A stretch of 39,559 nt of DNA from an uncultured Dysosmobacter sp. (GCF_947631165.1 NZ_CANRKH010000026.1:1-39559); one strand, 5' to 3'. Numbered from the stretch's first letter, positions 5,986-13,592 are shown. Notes: generated by a model not told the origin, from the sequence alone. Numbers and translations are program-made.

Positions 5986-6116
5986 GTTGTGCGTCAAGGG
6001 TTCGCGGCGTTTTTTGCATCTGCTGATTTCGCTTTGTGCATACGAAAAAAACTGCTCATATGTGAAAGGATCAGAGCAAATTTCACATGAATTTGCATAA
6101 CGCATTGTACGGGACT

Positions 6117-6905
6117 TCAATTTGGATGCTGCGCCTTCGATTCTTCGGCGTCCTCTGCGGCCAGTTCGTCCTTGGCCTGCTGGAGGACCTTTTTTTCTGC
6201 TTTGGTGGTCAGCTGAGCTTCGTCAAATTTGGCGAACATGTCCGGGCGGCGGCGCATGGTGCGCTTGTAGCTCTCCTTTTTCCGCCAATCGGCCACCTTG
6301 CCGTGGTCGCCGGAGAGCAGGACCTCCGGCACGGCGCGGTCATGCCAGACAGCAGGGCGGGAATACTGGGGATACTCCAGCAAGCCATTCCAGTGGGACT
6401 CCTCTTCAAAACACTCCGCATCCGGCAGTACACCGGGGACCATGCGGCACACTGCGTCTGCCACTGCCATAGCAGGGATCTCACCGCCGGTGAGGACAAA
6501 GTCACCCATCGAAATCTCCTCATCTACGCACTCATCAATGAAGCGCTGATCCACGCCCTCGTAGTGGCCGCAGACCAGGATCAAGTGATCGTACCGCTCC
6601 TTCAGCTCCCGGGCCACTGCTTGAGTGAAGGTCCTGCCGCAGGGGGACATGAAAATGGTGTGGCCGGGGCCGTGGGTCTCTACGATATGCATCCAGCAGC
6701 GGTATAGGGGATCCGCCTGCATGACGGCTCCCCGGCCTCCGCCGTAGGGATAGTCGTCTACCTGCATCTGCTTATTGGTGGTGTATGTCCGGATCTGGTG
6801 GGTGCGGATGGCGATATGGCCCCGCTCCTGGGCACGTCCCAGGATGCTGACATTCAGCATGGCGTCCACGGAGTCGGGGAAGAGGGTCATGATATCAATG
6901 TTCAT
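6117..6905 (-). CDS. trmD: tRNA (guanine-N1)-methyltransferase TrmD
   Basis: A 262-aa protein making m1G37 from S-adenosylmethionine in tRNAs with G36, which protects against +1 frameshifting. The start chosen is ATG at 6905 (MNIDIMTLFPDSVDAML). Hallmarks of the SPOUT knot enzyme are present: DDYPYGGGRGAVM (50-62), SPCGRTF (87-93), CGHYEGVDQRF (112-122) and MGDFVLTGGE (133-142), then a C-terminal helical tRNA-binding part (HWNGLLEYPQYSRP). Length is slightly above the usual ~245, with a charged tail (AEKKVLQQAKDELAAEDAEE). It overlaps the end of rimM by 11 nt. rplS, which usually follows trmD, is absent; the prophage attachment site lies just downstream, so rplS is elsewhere or was displaced. 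A weak 3' hairpin with a T7 run lies at about 6045-6085. Confidence 0.95.
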   Translation of the reverse strand: MNIDIMTLFPDSVDAMLNVSILGRAQERGHIAIRTHQIRTYTTNKQMQVDDYPYGGGRGAVMQADPLYRCWMHIVETHGPGHTIFMSPCGRTFTQAVARELKERYDHLILVCGHYEGVDQRFIDECVDEEISMGDFVLTGGEIPAMAVADAVCRMVPGVLPDAECFEEESHWNGLLEYPQYSRPAVWHDRAVPEVLLSGDHGKVADWRKKESYKRTMRRRPDMFAKFDEAQLTTKAEKKVLQQAKDELAAEDAEESKAQHPN

Positions 6906-7401
6906 CGGACGCCATCCCTTCCCACACGTGGACCTCCATCCGGTTTTCGTCCAGATCCACGGATTTGATGAAAACATCCTTCACGGCGGGGATGAGATAC
7001 TCCTTCACGCCCTTGACGGTATAGACCTTGTGGGCGGGATAGCTGTCTACGGCGGTCAGTTCTCCCAAAAAGGCACCGGTAGCGGCGTCGTGGACCTCCA
7101 TGCCCAGCAGCTCGTCGTCAAAATAAGCGCCGTCAGGCAGGTGGGCGTCCTCTCTCCTGATGTATAGGCTTTTTCCTTTACAGGCTAGAGCGGCGTTCAT
7201 GTCGTCCACGCCGGGGAACTTCATCAGAACCAGATTTTTATGGACATGGCTGGCGGTGGGGGCGACAGGCTGGCCGTCGATATAGAAGGTCTTGCACTTG
7301 GTGAGAAGGGATGGATCGCCGTCTCGGGGCTGCACGCGGACCTCGCCCCGGACGCCGTGGGCATTGACGACGCGGCCGACATTGATGGTTTCCAGTTTCA
7401 T
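6895..7401 (-). CDS. rimM: 16S rRNA processing protein RimM
   Basis: A 168-aa ribosome maturation factor that binds S19 and helps form the 30S head. The start at ATG 7401 has a good SD (AAGGAGA). The N-terminal RimM domain opens with ETINVGRVVNAHGVRGEVRV and has the DPSLLTKCKTFYIDGQP region. The C-terminal PRC-barrel-like domain carries YFDDELLGMEVHDAATGAFLGELTAV and ends with YLIPAVKDVFIKSVDLDENRMEVHVWEGM. rimM-trmD form an operon through an 11-nt overlap. rpsP and a KH protein, which often precede rimM, are missing; instead rimM has its own promoter (7496-7524) and is divergent from the riboswitch-controlled transporter. Confidence 0.93.
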   Translation of the reverse strand: MKLETINVGRVVNAHGVRGEVRVQPRDGDPSLLTKCKTFYIDGQPVAPTASHVHKNLVLMKFPGVDDMNAALACKGKSLYIRREDAHLPDGAYFDDELLGMEVHDAATGAFLGELTAVDSYPAHKVYTVKGVKEYLIPAVKDVFIKSVDLDENRMEVHVWEGMASDEH

Positions 7402-7495
7402 GGAGCGTGTCTCCTTTGTGAGTTGGATCCCTGCAGTGGATCGGGAGCGGCTCTCTGAAATGCCGGGCCGCTCCGCACCCTCCGCGGGCAAGAAC

Positions 7496-7524
7496 AGTAT
7501 ACCCTGTTTTTTCCGGACAGGCAA
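7496..7524 (-). promoter_or_regulatory. SigA promoter for rimM-trmD
   Basis: Minus strand: TTGCCT (7524-7519), 17-bp spacer, TATACT (7501-7496). Predicted transcript start near 7490, leaving a ~90-nt leader before the rimM start at 7401. Confidence 0.6.
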
Positions 7525-7545
7525 GCGGCTTCACACATTTTTAAC

Positions 7546-7575
7546 TTGACGGGGGCGCCGTCCGTCTGATATCCT
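7546..7575 (+). promoter_or_regulatory. SigA promoter for the manganese-riboswitch transcript
   Basis: TTGACG (7546-7551), 18-bp spacer, TATCCT (7570-7575). Predicted start near 7582, immediately before the aptamer, so the riboswitch begins at the very 5' end of the RNA. Confidence 0.65.
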
Positions 7576-7581
7576 GTAACT

Positions 7582-7698
7582 GTAAAAGGGAGTAGCTAGC
7601 GCCGCTGAGGCGCCATATGGTCCGTCAGCTCAGCCGTCAGGCTCGGGCCATGTGCTTGGAAGCGAGACTTTTGCCGTATCTCACGGTGAAGGTGTCGC
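7582..7698 (+). promoter_or_regulatory. yybP-ykoY manganese riboswitch
   Basis: The conserved 5' element AAAGGGAGTAGC (7585-7596) and 3' element GCGAGACTTTTGCC (7662-7675) are the two docking-loop sequences of the yybP-ykoY class, which binds Mn2+. P1 pairs AAAAG (7584-7588) with CTTTT (7668-7672). A hairpin GCGCC (7599-7603)/GGCGC (7609-7613) and a longer arm closed by ATGGTCC (7617-7623)/GGGCCAT (7645-7651) fill the middle. The 3' conserved loop is also the 5' arm of the terminator at 7662-7704. Aptamer folding and termination therefore exclude each other, which predicts that Mn2+ turns the downstream gene on. Assignment is from remembered consensus. Confidence 0.85.
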
Positions 7699-7704
7699 TT
7701 TTTT
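7662..7704 (+). terminator. Intrinsic terminator of the riboswitch expression platform
   Basis: The arm 7662-7677 pairs with 7683-7698 over 16 positions with a single G-G mismatch, around the loop ATCTC (7678-7682), and is followed by TTTTTT (7699-7704). The 5' arm contains the conserved aptamer sequence GAGACTTTTGCC, so ligand binding should prevent it forming. Confidence 0.85.
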
Positions 7705-7737
7705 CGCGGCCTCACCGATGTTCAGGAGGAGTGACCT

Positions 7738-9003
7738 ATGTTCAAGACTCTCGCTTTGGTGATATTCATTGGCGTCTACGCCCTGTTGCTGCTGCTGCCA
7801 AAATACCGGGCCTGGGTGGCGCTGGCCGGGGCGGCAGTGTTCGTGGCTCTGGGCGTCGTGCCTTGGGAGGCGGCGGCCACCGCCATCGATTGGAATGTGC
7901 TGCTGATGCTGGCGGGTATTATGGGCACCGTGGACCTGTTCATCCGCTCGAATATGCCGAACCGGCTGTCAGACTACCTGGTGCGGCTGCTGCCTAATGT
8001 AAAGCTGCTGATCGTGGCGCTGGTGCTGTTTGCTGGGCTGGTATCGGCCTTCGTGGACAATGTGGCCACAGTGCTGATGCTGGCTCCGGTGGCTCTGGCC
8101 ATCGCCAGGCGGCAGGATATCTCCCCGGTGCCTCTGGTCCTGGCCATTGCGGTGTCCTCTAATCTGCAGGGGGCGGCCACGCTGGTGGGGGACACCACCT
8201 CCATCCTGCTGGGGGGCCACATGGGGCTGGATTTTCTGGACTTTTTCGCTTATCAGGGCAGGCCAGGCATGTTCTGGGTCGTGCAGGCGGGGGCCGTGGC
8301 CACGATCCCTGTGATCCTGCTGCTGTTCCGCCAGGAGACGGGCAGGCTCCACGGAACCCGTCTGACCCCGGTGACGGACCGGCTGCCCACGGTCCTGCTG
8401 CTGGGCACGGTGGCGGCGCTGATCCTGGCGTCCTTCCTGCCGGAGAAGCCGGACATCACCAACGGCGTCATCTGCATGGCCTTCTTCTTGATGGGCTTGG
8501 CGGCGGAGGCTCGGAAGGACCGCTGCGGCGCGGCGGAGACCATCAAGAGCATCGATTATATGACACTTCTGCTGCTGGCGGGTCTGTTTTTGGTGATCGA
8601 GGGCGTCAAGCGGGCCGGTATCATCAGCGATATCAGCCAGATCATCGCTCACATGGGCGGCGGCAGTCTGTTTTGGACCTATACCCTCATCGTCTGGTTC
8701 TCAGTGCTGGCCTCCGCCTTTATCGACAACATTCCCTACACCGCCGCCATGCTGCCGGTGGTGGGAGGTGTGGCCGCGTCCCTGGGGATCGACCAGGCGG
8801 TGCTGTGCTTCGGCCTGCTGACCGGGGCCACGCTGGGAGGCAACCTGACTCCGGTGGGGGCTTCCGCCAATATCGCCGCCGGAGGTATCCTGCGGAAAGC
8901 GGGCTGCGAGGTGAGTACCGGGCAGTTCATGCGCATCGGCGTACCCTTTACCCTGACGGCGGTAACGGTGGGATACCTGCTGGTCTGGTTCCTGTATGCG
9001 TAA
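7738..9003 (+). CDS. ArsB/NhaD (ion transporter superfamily) permease under Mn riboswitch control
   Basis: A 421-aa membrane protein with about 11-12 hydrophobic segments and SD AGGAGGAG before ATG 7738. It has the inverted-repeat signature of the ArsB/NhaD/SLC13-like superfamily. The first half carries SAFVDNVATVLMLAPVALAI and SSNLQGAATLVGDTTSILLGG; the second half carries SAFIDNIPYTAAMLPVVGGV and GATLGGNLTPVGASANIAAGG, the paired ion-binding hairpins. Members move arsenite, Na+/H+ or dicarboxylates, and substrate cannot be read from sequence. It lacks any arsR/arsC neighbour. The yybP-ykoY riboswitch upstream suggests the gene is induced by Mn2+, so Mn2+ efflux or a Mn-linked ion balance is the best inference. 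It is a single-gene unit closed by the terminator at 9008-9037. Confidence 0.85.
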   Translation: MFKTLALVIFIGVYALLLLLPKYRAWVALAGAAVFVALGVVPWEAAATAIDWNVLLMLAGIMGTVDLFIRSNMPNRLSDYLVRLLPNVKLLIVALVLFAGLVSAFVDNVATVLMLAPVALAIARRQDISPVPLVLAIAVSSNLQGAATLVGDTTSILLGGHMGLDFLDFFAYQGRPGMFWVVQAGAVATIPVILLLFRQETGRLHGTRLTPVTDRLPTVLLLGTVAALILASFLPEKPDITNGVICMAFFLMGLAAEARKDRCGAAETIKSIDYMTLLLLAGLFLVIEGVKRAGIISDISQIIAHMGGGSLFWTYTLIVWFSVLASAFIDNIPYTAAMLPVVGGVAASLGIDQAVLCFGLLTGATLGGNLTPVGASANIAAGGILRKAGCEVSTGQFMRIGVPFTLTAVTVGYLLVWFLYA

Positions 9004-9007
9004 AAAG

Positions 9008-9037
9008 CTGGAGCGGATATTCCGCTCCAGTTTTTTT
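9008..9037. terminator. Intrinsic terminator after the permease gene, bidirectional
   Basis: CTGGAGCGGA (9008-9017) pairs perfectly with TCCGCTCCAG (9021-9030), followed by seven Ts. The other strand ends in a T5 run, so it can also stop the leftward tsaE-tsaB-upp transcript. Confidence 0.9.
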
Positions 9038-9097
9038 GGCAGAAACCGCTGCGGGGACGCTCCAGAGGCTTTGCCGCCGCCGGATCATTCGGGGGAA

Positions 9098-9730
9098 TCA
9101 CTTCGTCCCGAAGATCCGGTCTCCCGCGTCGCCCAGGCCAGGAACGATGTAACCGTGCTCGTTCAGATGGTCGTCTACCGCGCCGCAGAAGATATCCACG
9201 TCGGGATGGGCCTTCTGGATGCAGTCGATGCCCTCGGGGGCGGCCACCAAGACCATCAGCTTGATGTGCTGGCAGCCCCGCTTCTTCATCTCGGAGATAG
9301 CGGCGTCGGCGCTGCCGCCGGTAGCCAGCATGGGGTCCACGATCAGGATGTCCCGCTCGGCCACATCCTTGGGCATTTTGCAGAAATAGACATGCGGTTC
9401 CAGCGTCTCCTCGTCCCGGAACATGCCGATGTGGCCTACACGGGCGCTGGGGACCATCCGCAGCACGCCGTCCACCAGGCCCAGGCCCGCCCGCAGGATG
9501 GGCACCACGGCGAACTTCTTGCCCTTCAGGGTCGGGGCGTTCATCTTGCACAGGGGGGTCTCGATCTCCTTGGTGGTCATCGGCAGGTCCCGGGTCGCCT
9601 CATAGGTGATGAGCATGCCGATCTCGGAGACCAGCTCCCGGAAATCCTTGACGCTGGTGTTCTTGTCCCGCATGATGCTCAGCTTGTGGGCTACCAGGGG
9701 ATGGTCCATCACATGTACTTTACCGCTCAT
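9098..9730 (-). CDS. upp: Uracil phosphoribosyltransferase
   Basis: A 210-aa enzyme converting uracil and PRPP to UMP (pyrimidine salvage). The PRPP-binding loop is [11 protein letters not shown] (131-141). Other hallmarks are [15 protein letters not shown] (76-90), [21 protein letters not shown] and the C-terminal uracil-binding [12 protein letters not shown]. Length and start ([23 protein letters not shown]) are standard; SD is AGGAGAAAA. It is the last gene of the leftward tsaE-tsaB-upp unit, 32 nt after tsaB; the intervening AT-rich gap shows no clear separate promoter. Confidence 0.96.
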   Translation of the reverse strand: MSGKVHVMDHPLVAHKLSIMRDKNTSVKDFRELVSEIGMLITYEATRDLPMTTKEIETPLCKMNAPTLKGKKFAVVPILRAGLGLVDGVLRMVPSARVGHIGMFRDEETLEPHVYFCKMPKDVAERDILIVDPMLATGGSADAAISEMKKRGCQHIKLMVLVAAPEGIDCIQKAHPDVDIFCGAVDDHLNEHGYIVPGLGDAGDRIFGTK

Positions 9731-9762
9731 GATCGTTTTCTCCTTTATCTAAAAAAATCTTT

Positions 9763-10458
9763 TTATTTGGTCCGTTCCTGCAGGCGCTGGGCCTGGGGAG
9801 GGCGGAGATAGACGGGTTCCAGCTCCTGAGGAGATACCAGTCCGCCGGCGGCGGCCAGAAGCTCGGCCTCCAGGGCAACGCCGGCGGCGTTCTGCATCAC
9901 CAGATGCGGCGGGGCTAGGCGGCAGGGGATACCAGCCTCCGTCAGGAAGGCGGCGGTGAGCGCTCCGCCGTCGCCCACCACGGTCTTAGGACGGGGATCG
10001 GCCCGCAGCTCCTCCGCCAGGTCCTCCAGAGAGATGGCCCGGTCAGGGATCAGACGGACCGGCACGCCGTCCTGCGCCTCAAACAGGGCATTGTAGATCT
10101 GGTTCCGGCGGGCGTCCATGGCGCAGACGATGAGACCGCCGAAGAAAGCCACGTTTCGGGCCATGGCGGCCAGGGTCGATACGCCCACGGCGGGCTTGTC
10201 CGCGGCAAAGGCCAGACCCTTGGCAGCGGAGACGCCGATGCGGATGCCGGTGAAGGAGCCGGGACCAGCCGCCACGGCCACGGCGTCACAGTCCTGGACC
10301 GTGAGGCCGGCGTTTTTCAAAATATGCTCTACAATAGGCATCAAGGTGCGGCTGTGGGTGAGGCCGGTGTCCTGGTAGCCGGAGCAGAGGAGCCTGCCGT
10401 TTTCCGTCACGGCGGCGGAGACGGCCTTGGCCGAGGTTTCCAGCGCGAGTATCTTCAT
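9763..10458 (-). CDS. tsaB: tRNA threonylcarbamoyladenosine biosynthesis protein TsaB
   Basis: A 231-aa inactive ASKHA-fold paralogue of TsaD that scaffolds the t6A37-forming complex with TsaD and TsaE. The N-terminus MKILALETSAKAVSAAV and GPGSFTGIRIGVSAAKGLAFA (66-86) are diagnostic. The C-terminal half, with the VYLRPPQAQRLQERTK end, is normal. It starts in a 4-nt ATGA overlap with tsaE. The partner tsaC/Sua5 activity is encoded at 21401, fused to CoaE; tsaD is not in the window. Confidence 0.94.
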   Translation of the reverse strand: MKILALETSAKAVSAAVTENGRLLCSGYQDTGLTHSRTLMPIVEHILKNAGLTVQDCDAVAVAAGPGSFTGIRIGVSAAKGLAFAADKPAVGVSTLAAMARNVAFFGGLIVCAMDARRNQIYNALFEAQDGVPVRLIPDRAISLEDLAEELRADPRPKTVVGDGGALTAAFLTEAGIPCRLAPPHLVMQNAAGVALEAELLAAAGGLVSPQELEPVYLRPPQAQRLQERTK

Positions 10459-10913
10459 GGCAGGTCCGCTCCTTCAATGGTGATGGTCCGCCAGTCGTCC
10501 CCCTGGGGACAGCGGGCCAGAGTGATCCGGACGGCGTCGGGCGGCAGGGCGTCCGCGGCCCGCTCGCTCCACTCCACGGCGCAGACGCCGCCCCGCTCCA
10601 GATAATCCTCCCAGCCGATGTCGAACAAAGCGCCGGCATCCGGCAGGCGGTACATGTCAAAGTGGAAGAGGGGCAGGCGGCCGCCTTCATACTCGTTGAC
10701 GATGGTAAAGGTGGGGCTGGTGACCCGGCCGGGATAGCCCAGGCCCCGGGCCAGGCCCCTGGCAAAGGCGGTCTTGCCCATGCCTAGCCCCCCCTGAAAG
10801 GCCACTACTGCGCCGGGGGACAGCACGGCGGCTAGCCGGGCGCCCAGGTCCTCCGTCTCCCGCTCACTGCGAACTGTATATTCCAAAAAAGGCACCGCCC
10901 TTCTGCGTGTCAA
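10455..10913 (-). CDS. tsaE: tRNA threonylcarbamoyladenosine biosynthesis ATPase TsaE
   Basis: A 152-aa P-loop ATPase of the t6A complex. Walker A is GGLGMGKT (41-48). Further motifs are TSPTFTIVNEYEG, FHFDMYRL with the catalytic-site Asp, IGWEDYLERGGVCAVEWSERA and the C-terminal beta strand. The start at 10913 (MTRRRAVPFLEYTV) lies ~15 nt below the -10 box of the promoter at 10929-10957, so the leader is very short. A start further in would trim only the basic N-terminus. First gene of the leftward tsaE-tsaB-upp unit. Confidence 0.93.
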   Translation of the reverse strand: MTRRRAVPFLEYTVRSERETEDLGARLAAVLSPGAVVAFQGGLGMGKTAFARGLARGLGYPGRVTSPTFTIVNEYEGGRLPLFHFDMYRLPDAGALFDIGWEDYLERGGVCAVEWSERAADALPPDAVRITLARCPQGDDWRTITIEGADLP

Positions 10914-10928
10914 AAATTGCCGCCATTC

Positions 10929-10957
10929 AGTATATCACAATTTGAACGAAGTGTAAA
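10929..10957 (-). promoter_or_regulatory. SigA promoter for tsaE-tsaB-upp
   Basis: Minus strand: TTTACA (10957-10952), 17-bp spacer, TATACT (10934-10929), with a TG one base upstream of the -10 box. Confidence 0.65.
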
Positions 10958-10980
10958 AAGAAATTTGCGCCGTTTATCAT

Positions 10981-11065
10981 CAAATCACTTGAAAAGCGGT
11001 AAAGCCGCTTTTCAAGTGTCACAGCGCCTGCGCTGTGACAGGCCGAGGTTTGCGGCCTTGATTTG
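10981..11065. repeat. Composite inverted-repeat element with three hairpins
   Basis: CAAATCA (10981-10987) and TGATTTG (11059-11065) bracket three back-to-back hairpins. The first is a perfect 14-bp stem (10986-10999 with 11005-11018, arm CACTTGAAAAGCGG). The second is TCACAGCGC/GCGCTGTGA (11019-11038). The third is AGGCCG/CGGCCT (11040-11058). There is no T-tract after any of them and no ORF. It may be a mobile palindromic repeat or the processed region of an RNA; only one copy is seen in this window. Confidence 0.55.
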
Positions 11066-11071
11066 GATTTC

Positions 11072-11156
11072 ATAGTCAATGGCCCCACGCTTTTTGCGTA
11101 CGGCAGGCGGAACCCAGATGAAAAAACGTTTGCAATTTTTCAAGTTCATTGACTAT
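11072..11156. repeat. Inverted repeat flanking 65 bp upstream of the rodA-like promoter
   Basis: ATAGTCAATG (11072-11081) and CATTGACTAT (11147-11156) are perfect 10-bp inverted copies separated by 65 bp with no credible gene. Together with 10981-11065 this fills the 365-bp gap between tsaE and the rodA-like gene. It could be a short insertion remnant or a regulator-binding pair; TTGACT within the right arm could also serve as a distant -35. Confidence 0.45.
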
Positions 11157-11173
11157 ACACCACTTTCTCTTTG

Positions 11174-11182
11174 TGGTATACT
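11174..11182 (+). promoter_or_regulatory. Extended -10 promoter for the rodA-like gene
   Basis: TGGTATACT (extended -10 TGn plus TATACT at 11177-11182). No good -35 lies 17 bp upstream. Transcript start near 11189 leaves a ~90-nt leader containing a GC-rich hairpin (TCCCC...GGGGA, around 11221-11234). Confidence 0.5.
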
Positions 11183-11278
11183 AATATGCAGTTGTGCGGC
11201 GAATGCCCGCCGGAGAGACTTCCCCTGCGGGGGAGGCCCCGGAGAGGGAAGCACTGGTTTAGAAACGGAGACCCGCTT

Positions 11279-12469
11279 ATGCTGAAGCGATTGAAAGCGA
11301 TCCTGACGGACTTTTTCCAGCAGGCCGATGTGGTGCTGCTGGGGCTTTGCTGTGTCTCGTCCCTGTATGGAATAGCCCTGATCGCCAGCGCGACCCGGTA
11401 CAAGGGCTTCGCGGACATGGCCCGGTATGTGGGCAAGCAGGGGATCGCCATGGGGCTGGGCATCTGCGCCTATATCTTCATGTCCATGGTGGATGTGGAG
11501 ATCCTGGTGAAAAGGTGGAAGTGGCTGGTGGTGTTCAACGTGGTGTTCATCGGCCTGCTGCGGACGCCCTTTGGCGTGGGCGGTACCACCGTCGGCAACC
11601 AGGCGTGGCTGAAATTTCCCGGCATCCCTTTCCAGATCGGACCGGCGGAGGTGGTGAAGATCACCTTTACCCTGCTGCTGGCCAAGCAGCTGGCATGGCT
11701 GCGGGAGGAAAAACGGGACCTGAAGTCCTTTTCCTCCGCGTTTGCCGTGGCGGCGCATACGCTGCTGCTGATGGGGTGGTATGTGGTCATCTCCCACGAC
11801 ATGGGCAACGCGCTGACCTTTTTCTTCATTTTTCTGTGCATGGCTTTCGCAGCAGGCATTGCACTGCGGTGGTTCACGCTGCTGTTTGCGGGGATCGGCG
11901 TGGGCGTGGCCGGCGTGGTAGTGCTGGACATGGTGGAGAAGGTCCCCAAGAGCGTGGCATACATGGTGGAGCGGTTCAAGGTGCTGTTCGACCACAGCTA
12001 TGACGCCGAAGGCGTGGGCTGGCAGCAGGGCCGCAGTCTGCTGGCCATCGGCTCCGGCGGCCTGTTCGGCCAAGGGTACATGAACGGGACCCAGAGCCAG
12101 AGCAGCTACGGCCTGCCCATGCGGTGGACGGATTTTATCTTTTCCGTCTGCGGCGAGGAATTGGGATTGGTGGGATGTCTGGTGATCATGTTGCTGCTGG
12201 CGGCCATTATCATTCGTATACTGATCGTGGCAAAGCGCAGTCAGACGCCCTTCCAGTGTTACGTCTGCGTGGGCGTGGCGGCGATGCTGATATATCAGAC
12301 GGTCATCAATATCGGCATGTGCCTGTTCGTGATGCCTACCATAGGCATCACCCTGCCCTTTTTCAGCTACGGCGGCTCCTCGCTGCTGACGCTGTACGCC
12401 GCCATGGGGATGGTGTCCGCCATCAAAAAGCGCTCGCCCGCCATGCGGGGCTACCGAGGGAAGCGATAG
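11279..12469 (+). CDS. RodA/FtsW/SpoVE-family peptidoglycan glycosyltransferase
   Basis: A 396-aa SEDS polymerase with about ten membrane helices, started at ATG 11279; upstream in-frame codons are GC-rich leader without membrane character. SEDS hallmarks are GNQAWLKFPGIPFQIGPAEVVKI (the conserved W and P..E region), GWQQGRSLLAIGSGGLFGQG, RWTDFIFSVCGEELGLVG and the C-terminal PTIGITLPFFSYGGSSLL. It polymerises lipid II glycan strands with a class B PBP partner. No division (mraZ/ftsL) or mreBCD cluster is adjacent. RodA rather than FtsW is my preference, from the lack of dcw context and the internal sequence, but the subtype is not certain. It is a monocistronic unit between its own promoter and the terminator at 12475-12505. 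Confidence 0.88.
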   Translation: MLKRLKAILTDFFQQADVVLLGLCCVSSLYGIALIASATRYKGFADMARYVGKQGIAMGLGICAYIFMSMVDVEILVKRWKWLVVFNVVFIGLLRTPFGVGGTTVGNQAWLKFPGIPFQIGPAEVVKITFTLLLAKQLAWLREEKRDLKSFSSAFAVAAHTLLLMGWYVVISHDMGNALTFFFIFLCMAFAAGIALRWFTLLFAGIGVGVAGVVVLDMVEKVPKSVAYMVERFKVLFDHSYDAEGVGWQQGRSLLAIGSGGLFGQGYMNGTQSQSSYGLPMRWTDFIFSVCGEELGLVGCLVIMLLLAAIIIRILIVAKRSQTPFQCYVCVGVAAMLIYQTVINIGMCLFVMPTIGITLPFFSYGGSSLLTLYAAMGMVSAIKKRSPAMRGYRGKR

Positions 12470-12474
12470 AGAGG

Positions 12475-12505
12475 AAAACAGCCGGGATGCTCCCGGCTGT
12501 TTTTT
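12475..12505 (+). terminator. Intrinsic terminator after the rodA-like gene
   Basis: AAAACAGCCGGGA pairs with TCCCGGCTGTTTT across a 3-nt loop (12475-12505), with a T6 run. Confidence 0.9.
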
Positions 12506-12569
12506 CTGCATATTTTTGACGGAGGAGAAAACACTACGCCTGTACTAATTGATACAGGAGGAACAAGCT

Positions 12570-13553
12570 TTGAAAAACATCTTGATGAAACGGGCGACCG
12601 CCCTGGCGCTGGCGGCGGCGCTGGTGTCCAGCAGCAGCGCGTCGGCCCTGTTTGGGAAGAAGCAGGCGGAGCCGGAGGAGGGGGCGCCTGTCGCCAGAGA
12701 GATCGAGATCCGGACCTATCGGGGCATTCCCTATCAGGCCCAGTTCCAGGCCAGCGACAGTGAGGGAGAGGACATGACCTTTGCGGTGGCGGACCAGCCT
12801 CGGAAGGGCACCGTCACTGTGGACGGCGCCAACTTCACTTATACCCCGGACGAGGGACTCACCGGCGGCGACAGCTTCACCTATACCGCCACCGACAGCG
12901 GGGGACGGGTATCGCAGCCAGCCACCGTCACTGTGACCATTGAAAAGACCCGCTCCGGCGTGACCTATGCCGACACCGGGAACAGCGCCGCCGCTGCCGC
13001 CGCTCAGGAGCTGGCGGAAGCGGGCATCTTCACCGGAACAAAGATCGGAGAGCGGTACTGCTTTGAGCCGGATAAACCGGTGTCCCGGAGTGAATTCCTG
13101 GCTATGGTGCTGGAAACGGCGGGCCGGGAGGTCACCGACGTGACGATGACCGGATTCTGCGATGACGCCAGCATCCCGGTCTGGGCCAAGGCTTATGCCG
13201 CCGCCGGTGTGTCGGAGGGCATCGTCCAAGGCAAGACGACTCCGGAGGGAGCGGCTTTCCAGGGGGAGGACGCCATCACCTTCAATGAGGCCGCAGCGGT
13301 GCTGGACCGGACGCTGGATCTGGGGGATGTAGAGCTGGACGTGTGGTACGCGGACCGGGAGGAGGTCCCCTCCTGGGCGGCCCAGGCCGTGGGAAACATG
13401 GAGGCAGTCAGTGTGCTGGCCGCCGGCAGCTTTGGCAGCGCCGACATGGAGCAGGTAGTGACCCGGGCCGACGCCGCTCAGATGCTCTGTGCCGCCAGGA
13501 CCCTGCTGGAGGGGGAGAAGGACTCTGGAGGCCTGTTTGGCTGGCTCCACTGA
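12570..13553 (+). CDS. Secreted Ig-like / S-layer-homology (SLH) protein
   Basis: A 327-aa exported protein. The start chosen is TTG 12570, 8 nt after AGGAGG; the TTG at 12549 lies upstream of the SD. A signal peptide (KNILMKR, then ALALAAALVSSSSASA) is probably cleaved after Ala26. Residues ~40-125 form an Ig-/cadherin-like domain (FTYTPDEGLTGGDSFTYTAT). Residues ~130-325 carry three SLH-like repeats, with landmarks PVSRSEFLAMVLETAG, FCDDASIPVWAKAYAAAGVS and VTRADAAQMLCAARTLL. SLH domains bind pyruvylated secondary wall polymer, so the protein is probably surface-anchored. There is no lipobox Cys. Acting as a cell-wall or S-layer-associated protein is inferred from domains only. Confidence 0.8.
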   Translation: MKNILMKRATALALAAALVSSSSASALFGKKQAEPEEGAPVAREIEIRTYRGIPYQAQFQASDSEGEDMTFAVADQPRKGTVTVDGANFTYTPDEGLTGGDSFTYTATDSGGRVSQPATVTVTIEKTRSGVTYADTGNSAAAAAAQELAEAGIFTGTKIGERYCFEPDKPVSRSEFLAMVLETAGREVTDVTMTGFCDDASIPVWAKAYAAAGVSEGIVQGKTTPEGAAFQGEDAITFNEAAAVLDRTLDLGDVELDVWYADREEVPSWAAQAVGNMEAVSVLAAGSFGSADMEQVVTRADAAQMLCAARTLLEGEKDSGGLFGWLH

Positions 13554-13560
13554 GAACGCA

Positions 13561-13589
13561 AAAACAGCCGCCCGCCGGGCGGCTGTTTT
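13561..13589. terminator. Bidirectional terminator between the SLH and XRE genes
   Basis: A perfect 13-bp stem, AAAACAGCCGCCC (13561-13573) with GGGCGGCTGTTTT (13577-13589), loop of 3 nt, flanked by A and T runs. It serves the two convergent genes. Confidence 0.9.
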
Positions 13590-13592
13590 CAT

